DNA from: Candidatus Poseidoniaceae archaeon
GTDB lineage: Archaea > Thermoplasmatota > Poseidoniia > Poseidoniales > Poseidoniaceae
NCBI GenBank assembly: GCA_022451835.1
Contig: JAKUNX010000022.1
Location: forward strand, 1-19,241
Length of the DNA stretch: 19,241 bases
Direction: 5' to 3'
The number at the start of each line of letters is the position of its first letter. Positions within the stretch are counted from its first letter, which is position 1. Under the pieces are notes generated by a model. It was not told the DNA's origin. It was given only the letters and a program-made list of their open reading frames with translations, and did no database searches. Of this stretch, positions 9,295 through 15,047 are shown in pieces. Both the position numbers and the translations under genes were made by a program.

Positions 9295-10080
9295 TTAATC
9301 ATCGCGATTTTTCCTTCTCGGGCGAGCATTCAATGGCTTAGGACCTCTATTATGTGCATGATTTGCAGATTTCCCTCTTGCTTTGCGGAATTTCCGAGGG
9401 GCGTCATCACTTTTCCTTGGTCTTCTCTCTCTTTGCTGATTGCCACGGTCGCTATTCCGCTTGCCTTCAGACTGTTCATTTCTTGGCTCTCCACATCTGT
9501 TGCATTCTTTTCTGAATGAAAAGTTGACATTGCCGCACTTTTTGCAAGTCCAATCATTATCGGAATAAATCTTTTTTTCACGGTTATCAAATCTATTATT
9601 TCTAGAATCTCTTCGGTTGAAATCTCGTCCTCTTGAGCCTCCTCTGTCAGAATCTCTTCGGTTGAAATCTCGTCCTCTTGAGCCCCTTCTATCAGAATCT
9701 CTTCTATTTGAGTCTCGACGGTTATCTCTCCAGTCAGATCTATTTTGATTGTTATTATGTCTCCGTTCCCGTCCATCTCTGTTACTATGACGTTCTCTTC
9801 TATCGCTATCGCGGCTCCATTGTTCACGTTTATCTTGTCGTTGTGCTTTAGGCCTTATTTGAGCTTCGCATCCGAGGAACGAGTCAATGTTCATTTTTCT
9901 ATCAAGGTGAGCAATATGGGCAATTGGTTTGTCGGTATTTCCTAACACAGCATCTATTTTTCCAATATAAGTTCCATCTTCAACTGTTACAATAATCGAA
10001 CCAAGAGCTGGAGAAGATCCAGTAAATGAAGCTAGTAAACCATCTTCATGGCTTTTTGAATCAATGATTGCTTTGAACAT
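9295..10080 (-). CDS. Gar1-like RNA-binding protein with Arg-rich region and RanBP2-type zinc finger
   Basis: This 261-residue basic protein has three visible parts. Residues 1-80 resemble the Gar1/Naf1 beta-barrel of H/ACA ribonucleoproteins, aligning by eye with archaeal Gar1 around IGKIDAVLGNTDKPIAHI (39-56) and FLGCEAQIRPK (68-78). Residues 81-170 are a low-complexity R/D/S/N/G region that includes a tandem 15-residue repeat. Residues 177-196 are a RanBP2-type zinc finger, WTCKKCGNVNFSFRKECNRC, which fits W-x-C-x2-C-x3-N-x6-C-x2-C exactly. This motif is known from eukaryotic RNA-binding proteins such as FUS, TAF15 and ZRANB2. A second basic tail closes the protein. A role in RNA binding, perhaps in H/ACA-guided pseudouridylation, is inferred. 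Typical archaeal Gar1 is near 100 residues and lacks the Arg-rich and zinc-finger parts. The gene lies 19 bases after the upstream surface-protein gene. Confidence 0.85.
   Translation of the reverse strand: MFKAIIDSKSHEDGLLASFTGSSPALGSIIVTVEDGTYIGKIDAVLGNTDKPIAHIAHLDRKMNIDSFLGCEAQIRPKAQRQDKREQWSRDSDRRERHSNRDGRERRHNNNQNRSDWRDNRRDSNRRDSDRRGSRGRDFNRRDSDRGGSRGRDFNRRDSRNNRFDNREKKIYSDNDWTCKKCGNVNFSFRKECNRCGEPRNEQSEGKRNSDRGNQQRERRPRKSDDAPRKFRKARGKSANHAHNRGPKPLNARPRRKNRDD
9604..9708 (-). repeat. Tandem 45-bp (15-residue) Arg-rich repeat, about 2.3 units
   Basis: Inside the Gar1-like gene, the segment starting AGAATCTCTTC (plus strand) recurs at 9604, 9649 and 9694, an exact period of 45 bases. In protein terms the unit is NRRDSD-R-(R/G)-GSRGRDF, present at residues 125-139 and 140-154 and begun again at 155-159. 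The two full units are almost identical at the DNA level, which indicates recent tandem duplication or slippage and predicts length variation between strains. Confidence 0.85.
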
Positions 10081-10099
10081 TCAATTAACATCCATCGTA

Positions 10100-12076
10100 T
10101 CATTCATCTTCTTCTTTACGCATCAATGCTGCGCCTAAAAGAGCAACTGAGACTGTAGCAAGTAAGGAGACACTTGGTAATGCACTGCCTTTTTCTCCAG
10201 TGTCACCATCATTCGATGAAGAATCATCATTGGAAGAATCCTGCGCATCAGGGTCTTCAACGTTTACTTCGAGTGTGCTTTCGACATTAGATTCATCAGT
10301 TGCGGTGATAACTACATCATAGGTAGAAATCTCTTGAAGAACACATGTGGCGATTGAAACATCGATTTCCCAGTTTATTCCAGCAATTGTAAAGTCTGTT
10401 GCTGTTGAGCCACATAGTTGTAAAGTCATTGATACACTTTCTCCATCAGGATCTGATACAGTACCTTTGAGGGTAAATTGTAATCCTGTAGCATCCCAGG
10501 TAGCGTTTTTACCATCAAAACTCACCTTAAGTGCTACAGCTGGTGGTAGGCTTTGCTTTTCTAATCCAAAGTCAAACATGTAATCAAAACTTATCATGTT
10601 GTTAGCAGATGCACTACCCATAATCATGACACTTCCAGGTTTTAGTCCATCCATTGGTAAGGCAATGGTAATTGGTTGATTACTGGCCATTGATGATCTC
10701 ATAGCCCCCATGGTACTATCTTGATGAGCATGGGCACTTACTGTCATCTCAGCAACTAAACCGGTTGGAGTAATTGTGAAGTCAATATACTCACCATCGT
10801 TAATTGCAGCAGCAGCGGTAAATGGTTGACCGAATGTGAAATCAAGAGTTTCATCAGCCGTTGCACCAAATGGGTCACTAACGCTGCATGTAGCCATAGA
10901 AGATGAAGCACCAGACGGAGAAGTTACCAAGAAATTACCCGATTCATCCTGTCTAGAACTCCAGCCAGCCTCGGCAAATACACAATTGATATTCCAACCA
11001 TTTGAATCACTCGCCCAATCAGATAATTCTTCATTGGTTACAGTAAGATATTCAGTACCAGTCATTAAAGGAATAATGGAATTATTATTAGGTTTCATAT
11101 TAGTCCATACTGGGATGTCATTTGATTCAGGTACTGCAGTTGTGAAATCAATAAACAGGTTTCTGCCAACCGGCCAGTTAGATTTGTCGTAATCCACATG
11201 TTGATAGATTCTAAGTTTACCATCTGGCAAGAATTCTTCTTCAGGGGCAATGTAGTCTTGACCCGCAACCAATTCAACTCCATCATCTTCCATAGCAAAG
11301 TTAGAAATTCTGAGACCTTGCATCACAGGAAAAGTCATGACAAGGTCAGCATTGGTCATATTTGTGACATTCAATGCCAAGGTGAAGTTTGATACACCTT
11401 GGTTTGGTAATTGATCAAATCTCATATTATTATTTTCTCCAGCTTTGACAAATAGGCTAATTTGTAAGTCATCAGTTGCAGATACTGGGATTTCTTTACA
11501 ATCATTTGAAGCACCAAAGTTCGTGCAAGACCTTTCTTCAGGATGGTTTGGCGCAACTAAATCTACTTCATCCAATGCAATACCTTCTTCGACAAATTCT
11601 AGGTCATTCCAAGCAACACCGCTGTTAGTTCTGTGTGGAACGCCTTCCCTTATTCCTAATCGAGTATCCATATCTTCAATACACATAGGACCAATTTCTC
11701 TTACTGCTTCTCGCTCATCAGTACTAATCCAATCATTGTCGCCCCCGGGTGCTCCTTCAAACAAACCATCGAGATTTTCTCTTACAGTTGCTGAGTTGCT
11801 ACCATTTACATATGCTGTAGCGCCCATTGATGCAGTAGCCCAATCACCGCCAATATCAATATTGAATAATGCAAAATTGTAATCGAATAGATCTTCAAAA
11901 GTATACCCTGAACAATCTACGTCAGATAATCCACTGTTTCCTTGTCTGCCTTCAGTATCCATCGGTTCATTGACTGCTAATTCTTGAGATGTAATTCCTG
12001 AACCTACACTCATCATTATCATCATAATTAGCATGGTAATTGCTGTGGCTGGAACATAGTAACGTCTTGCTGCCAT
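10100..12076 (-). CDS. Secreted surface protein with C-terminal membrane anchor
   Basis: This 658-residue protein starts with a signal peptide (MAARRYY, then a hydrophobic Met/Ile-rich stretch to about residue 28). A large extracellular region follows. It includes a segment with GGDNDWISTDEREAVR (111-126) and several Cys residues that may form disulfides. A likely Ig- or cadherin-like beta domain lies near 510-615 (VSDPDGESVSMTL, then TYDVVITATDESNVES). An S/N/D/G-rich linker leads to ALPSVS at 632, a membrane helix (638-652) and RKEEDE. That ending looks like the C-terminal sorting signals used by archaeosortases, although it is not the canonical PGF form. N-glycosylation sequons are common. 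It sits in a minus-strand run 60 bases downstream of an ABC-2 permease gene, so it might be linked to that exporter; the function is unknown. Confidence 0.85.
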   Translation of the reverse strand: MAARRYYVPATAITMLIMMIMMSVGSGITSQELAVNEPMDTEGRQGNSGLSDVDCSGYTFEDLFDYNFALFNIDIGGDWATASMGATAYVNGSNSATVRENLDGLFEGAPGGDNDWISTDEREAVREIGPMCIEDMDTRLGIREGVPHRTNSGVAWNDLEFVEEGIALDEVDLVAPNHPEERSCTNFGASNDCKEIPVSATDDLQISLFVKAGENNNMRFDQLPNQGVSNFTLALNVTNMTNADLVMTFPVMQGLRISNFAMEDDGVELVAGQDYIAPEEEFLPDGKLRIYQHVDYDKSNWPVGRNLFIDFTTAVPESNDIPVWTNMKPNNNSIIPLMTGTEYLTVTNEELSDWASDSNGWNINCVFAEAGWSSRQDESGNFLVTSPSGASSSMATCSVSDPFGATADETLDFTFGQPFTAAAAINDGEYIDFTITPTGLVAEMTVSAHAHQDSTMGAMRSSMASNQPITIALPMDGLKPGSVMIMGSASANNMISFDYMFDFGLEKQSLPPAVALKVSFDGKNATWDATGLQFTLKGTVSDPDGESVSMTLQLCGSTATDFTIAGINWEIDVSIATCVLQEISTYDVVITATDESNVESTLEVNVEDPDAQDSSNDDSSSNDGDTGEKGSALPSVSLLATVSVALLGAALMRKEEDE

Positions 12077-12136
12077 GCTAGTCGGTAGTTTGTGCTCATC
12101 TAATACTCTTTGGATGACATAGTGATAATTTTAGCG

Positions 12137-12964
12137 TTATGGTTGTATCTTTGTCATACGGGTTTTGAACCATAGCCATGGTAAAACCGTCCACAATGTT
12201 GCAGATAACCAAGTCACTACTGCAGGTACTCCTCTGTCTACATCAGCAAGAATAGTTTCAAGCAAATGATGAAACACGCCGTTAGGCGATAATAAATCTA
12301 GAAAACCCTCAATTCTAATCATTTCAGAATTATTTACTTCGCCTATATTTACTCCCGAAGCGAATGCGACCATGGAGGTGACAAGAGCCCATAAAAATGT
12401 GAACAAAAACCACATTCCTACACCAAATGCAATTGAAGTTCCCTGATCTTTTGAATAAGTTGAAGCAATCAAACTGAAAATAACATACCAAAATAAGATT
12501 AATGCTACTGAAACAAATGATGTCAGGATTTCAAAAAAATCAACTGAGGTTTTAAGACGATAAATCGCAATTAGAATTGAAATTAGCCATAATGTCCAAA
12601 CTGGTATTAGAATTGCCAGCCAATGGCCTAAAGCAATACCAAATGATTGGTCTTGCCTAGGCATAGGTTGGGATAATTTAACCTCCAAAACACCACTAAA
12701 TCGATCTTTACTTATGCCATCAAATGACAATAACACTCCACACATCGTGCCAGCAAACACCACTCCTAAACTAGTGTAAAACATCACTTCCATGACACTA
12801 TCAGGAGTTATTCCTCCTGGTAACATCACATCTGGGTCAGAAAAACCCCACGCCATGCCAGGGATAAACAAAACCAAAATTGGAATCATTATTAACATTC
12901 GAGTAGAGGTTAATTTGTCAATAAAAATTCGCTTGGAAATGGAAAAAATTTGACTATTAAACAT
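12137..12964 (-). CDS. ABC-2 type transporter permease
   Basis: This 275-residue protein has about six hydrophobic helices: near 24-41, 64-86, 108-131, 145-168, 178-203 and 245-262. The pattern fits an ABC-2 family permease of the NosY or multidrug-export type. Residues 84-104 (LSFDGISKDRFSGVLEVKLS) form the amphipathic segment typical of this family, where it contacts the ATPase. The ATG lies one base after the stop codon of the ATPase gene, and a GGAGGA ribosome binding site sits in the end of that gene, so the two are probably translated in a coupled way. The pair would form a homodimeric or heteromeric exporter in the cell membrane. The substrate cannot be read from the sequence. Confidence 0.88.
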   Translation of the reverse strand: MFNSQIFSISKRIFIDKLTSTRMLIMIPILVLFIPGMAWGFSDPDVMLPGGITPDSVMEVMFYTSLGVVFAGTMCGVLLSFDGISKDRFSGVLEVKLSQPMPRQDQSFGIALGHWLAILIPVWTLWLISILIAIYRLKTSVDFFEILTSFVSVALILFWYVIFSLIASTYSKDQGTSIAFGVGMWFLFTFLWALVTSMVAFASGVNIGEVNNSEMIRIEGFLDLLSPNGVFHHLLETILADVDRGVPAVVTWLSATLWTVLPWLWFKTRMTKIQP

Positions 12965-12965
12965 T

Positions 12966-13991
12966 TCATTCCTCCTCCGTAGTCGACCTTAACGGCATCA
13001 TATTTGATGCTTGAATTTCCATACCAATCTCTTCAATTTCTAACCCAGTAGCGTGACACAATAATTCGACAATATCAGGAGTCTTTCGCTTCCATTCAGT
13101 TACTTTGTGACCAGCATCAATAATTTGCTTTATGACATCATCATTTGGATTTTGAATGGTACATGACCAAGATTTTTCTGTTGAAGCGCAGCCAAGGATT
13201 GTCCCCGAATCAATTAGATTTTCAAAATCAGGAATTTCTCCTTCACCATTTAATTCAATCCTATTATCTAAGCCAAGACTAGATTCAATATCCTCTATAC
13301 TACCATTTGCAACTACTTGTCCACGATGAATTAGTAACAAATTGTCGATTAAACCAACCAATCCACTAACTTGATGCGATGAAATAATAATTGAAACACC
13401 TTTACTTGCCAATTGTTTAATCATCTTCTCAACAGATTTAGCTGCTACTGGATCAAGCCCATTGAACGGTTCATCAAGCAGTAGTATTTTGGGCGAACCC
13501 ATCAAAGCAATCGATAAACTCAATCGTTGACGCATTCCTTGACTTAATTCATCGAGTGATGAGTTTGATTTAGTAGTAAGCCCGACTAATTTGAGTAACT
13601 TTTCACATGAGATAGATTCAGGTCTCATTTCTGCAAATTGCTTCATTGTTTGCATTACAGTAGTACTTCCAGACCACCTTACCTGCTCTGGCATATGGCC
13701 CACATTAACTCTCAATTGATTATCTATGGACATATCAGATTTTGCTAGATCTATGCCATTGAGCTTTATTGTTCCGTTATCGATTGGCATGATTCCTGCT
13801 AAAACTCGCAGTAGAGTGGTTTTTCCAGCACCATTTGGGCCGACTAGCCCGAAAATCTTACCCTTCGTTAGTGAAAAATTCATTCCAAAAATACCAGGTC
13901 CCTTGCGAGTTCTCCAAGGATTAGTGAATTTTGGATTGGGAATTTTATGGCGGAATGTGATATCGATTAACTCGATAACCTTGTCCGCCAT
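12966..13991 (-). CDS. ABC-2 type transporter ATPase
   Basis: This 341-residue nucleotide-binding subunit shows all core ABC motifs: Walker A GPNGAGKT (51-58), Q-loop Q103 in GHMPEQ, signature LSQGM (149-153), Walker B ILLLDE (169-174), D-loop GLD with D180, and switch H206 in SSHQ. The spacing and the LSQGMRQRL signature resemble the NosF/CcmA/drug-export group. A C-terminal extension of about 110 residues (from about 232) is typical of such exporters. A short proline- and lysine-rich insert (17-32) sits between the first strand and Walker A. The gene leads the minus-strand run and is divergent from the 14089 membrane protein; a TTAATTT element near 14018-14024 could serve as its TATA box for a nearly leaderless transcript. 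It would drive the adjacent permease. Confidence 0.92.
   Translation of the reverse strand: MADKVIELIDITFRHKIPNPKFTNPWRTRKGPGIFGMNFSLTKGKIFGLVGPNGAGKTTLLRVLAGIMPIDNGTIKLNGIDLAKSDMSIDNQLRVNVGHMPEQVRWSGSTTVMQTMKQFAEMRPESISCEKLLKLVGLTTKSNSSLDELSQGMRQRLSLSIALMGSPKILLLDEPFNGLDPVAAKSVEKMIKQLASKGVSIIISSHQVSGLVGLIDNLLLIHRGQVVANGSIEDIESSLGLDNRIELNGEGEIPDFENLIDSGTILGCASTEKSWSCTIQNPNDDVIKQIIDAGHKVTEWKRKTPDIVELLCHATGLEIEEIGMEIQASNMMPLRSTTEEE
12970..12978 (-). promoter_or_regulatory. Shine-Dalgarno sequence for the ABC-2 permease
   Basis: On the minus strand GGAGGAGGA lies within the final Glu codons of the ATPase gene and ends about five bases before the permease ATG at 12964. It is one of only two strong Shine-Dalgarno sequences I see in the window. 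Both lie at tightly packed downstream genes, which suits translational coupling. The Glu-rich end of the ATPase also encodes it, so coincidence is possible. Confidence 0.6.
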
Positions 13992-14035
13992 ATTGTGGCG
14001 TAATAGTTCAACTATGACAAATTAACTTGAAAATC

Positions 14036-14044
14036 AATATATTT
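14036..14044 (+). promoter_or_regulatory. TATA-like box for the 14089 membrane protein
   Basis: AATATATTT lies in the 97-base divergent gap between the ABC-2 ATPase (start 13991, minus strand) and the membrane protein. A start of transcription about 25 bases downstream would fall near 14065, giving a short leader before the ATG at 14089. It would place the upstream TTG at 14056 outside the transcript, which supports the ATG as the true start. Confidence 0.45.
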
Positions 14045-14088
14045 GGCAAACATTATTGCTATGTTACTTAATCCTCAATTTGTTTAAG

Positions 14089-14973
14089 ATGCTTTTCTCG
14101 GTTATCATATCCTTTCTTATGGTAGCTATTCTATTCTTGATAGTTTACATTTCGAAGCGAAATGAAACTGAGGGACAAATCGAATACAGACTTGCTTATG
14201 GCGACAAAGGTTTGGAAATGCTAATTGTTTGTGTGGCACTTTTATGGTTAATTCCATGGGGTGTGTTGATAGTTTTACCAATGGCATTACTTCTCTCGGC
14301 ACTAAGTCCAGCGGGTAGGGAATCATGGCAAGAATTTGGTAAAATACGAACATATGCGATTATTTCCATGATTACTGTATTATTAATCGGAGGTTTTGCA
14401 CCAACATCAAATCCCAAATCTCCAGAACAGTGGGGTGAGCCATTATTTGTTGAAAATCCAAACGCACCGTTGTACCCTGCCGGACAACAATACACTTGGC
14501 TAATGCTGCCAACAGACGGAGGTTTGAATGTTGAAATTGTTCAATCACTCAGCCTTAGAACGCCTCATCAGTTAGGTAAACTTGCATCTGCATCATCCAC
14601 TCTAGTAATTGCAGATATTTTCGATATGCAACAGTCTAGAATGGTACAAGCAATCCAGTTACTAGATGAGCAGATTGTCTTTGATATTGATGAAAATGAA
14701 ATGCTATTATTGCCGATCAAAGACAAGAAAACACATACTTACGATGCAGGTGGAGAAAAATATGAATTGGATATAAGACTGTATGAACTAAGAAGTCTGA
14801 CGTTGAGTTCCAATCCGCAAGGAGTTAAAGTCGGCGAAGTGTTTTGCGCAGCAGAATCGTCTTGGGGTGGTGAACTGGATATTCTTGTAGTGGTTAGGCC
14901 GTTAGGGCATACAGGCTTGTCGAGCGATAGGTATGCTGAAAGCCTCGCAGTGCAGTGGTTATCTGCAGAATAA
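14089..14973 (+). CDS. Three-helix membrane protein of unknown function
   Basis: From the ATG at 14089 this protein has 294 residues; the reading frame also allows a TTG start at 14056. Three membrane helices lie at about residues 1-22, 43-72 and 92-109. The remaining 185 residues (from FAPTSNPKSPEQWGEPL) form a soluble domain, probably outside the cell, with no enzyme motif that I recognise. The end is rich in beta-strand-like sequence (ELDILVVVRPLGHTG). It stands alone between a divergent ABC-2 exporter operon and the phn-like operon, 74 bases upstream of the latter. I do not recognise the family. Confidence 0.8.
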   Translation: MLFSVIISFLMVAILFLIVYISKRNETEGQIEYRLAYGDKGLEMLIVCVALLWLIPWGVLIVLPMALLLSALSPAGRESWQEFGKIRTYAIISMITVLLIGGFAPTSNPKSPEQWGEPLFVENPNAPLYPAGQQYTWLMLPTDGGLNVEIVQSLSLRTPHQLGKLASASSTLVIADIFDMQQSRMVQAIQLLDEQIVFDIDENEMLLLPIKDKKTHTYDAGGEKYELDIRLYELRSLTLSSNPQGVKVGEVFCAAESSWGGELDILVVVRPLGHTGLSSDRYAESLAVQWLSAE

Positions 14974-14988
14974 GTGCGGAAATTGAAA

Positions 14989-15006
14989 GTTTAGGCCAGC
15001 CTAAAC
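14989..15006. promoter_or_regulatory. Perfect 8-bp inverted repeat just upstream of the phn-like TATA box
   Basis: GTTTAGGC-CA-GCCTAAAC is a perfect dyad with a two-base centre, ending one base before the TATA-like box. Its compact symmetric form and position next to the box, where TFB and TBP would bind, suit a dimeric regulator. It starts 16 bases after the stop of the preceding gene. Confidence 0.55.
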
Positions 15007-15007
15007 C

Positions 15008-15016
15008 ATATATATT
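15008..15016 (+). promoter_or_regulatory. phnD: TATA box of the phn-like operon
   Basis: ATATATATT is the strongest TATA-like element in the window. The expected transcription start about 25 bases downstream falls near 15036-15040, about ten bases before the ATG at 15048. Dyads lie on both sides of it. Confidence 0.65.
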
Positions 15017-15018
15017 AG

Positions 15019-15043
15019 TCACTTTTCGGGCAACCTAAAGTGA
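15019..15043. promoter_or_regulatory. Inverted repeat spanning the expected transcription start of the phn-like operon
   Basis: TCACTTT (15019-15025) and AAAGTGA (15037-15043) are perfect 7-bp arms around an 11-base loop, ending four bases before the start codon. As DNA it could be an operator over the transcription start. Only if transcription starts further upstream could it act as a leader hairpin near the start codon. Confidence 0.45.
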
Positions 15044-15047
15044 TACC

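Noticed and set aside
9604..9708. Possible CRISPR array
   Set aside because: The repeats are directly tandem with no unique spacers and remain in frame in a coding region.
9330..9827. A 165-codon minus-strand frame with a repeated acidic motif (TEEAQEDEIS)
   Set aside because: It is the shifted frame of the Arg-rich repeat in the Gar1-like gene; the zinc finger and Gar1-like features are in the other frame.
11445..11882. Plus-strand frame of 145 codons inside the anchored surface protein
   Set aside because: It is antisense to a gene with clear signal peptide and anchor, and its Ser/Pro/Ile-rich product looks like a shadow.
14056..14088. TTG start adding 11 residues to the membrane protein
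   Set aside because: The ATG at 14089 directly starts the first membrane helix and fits the TATA-like box position better.
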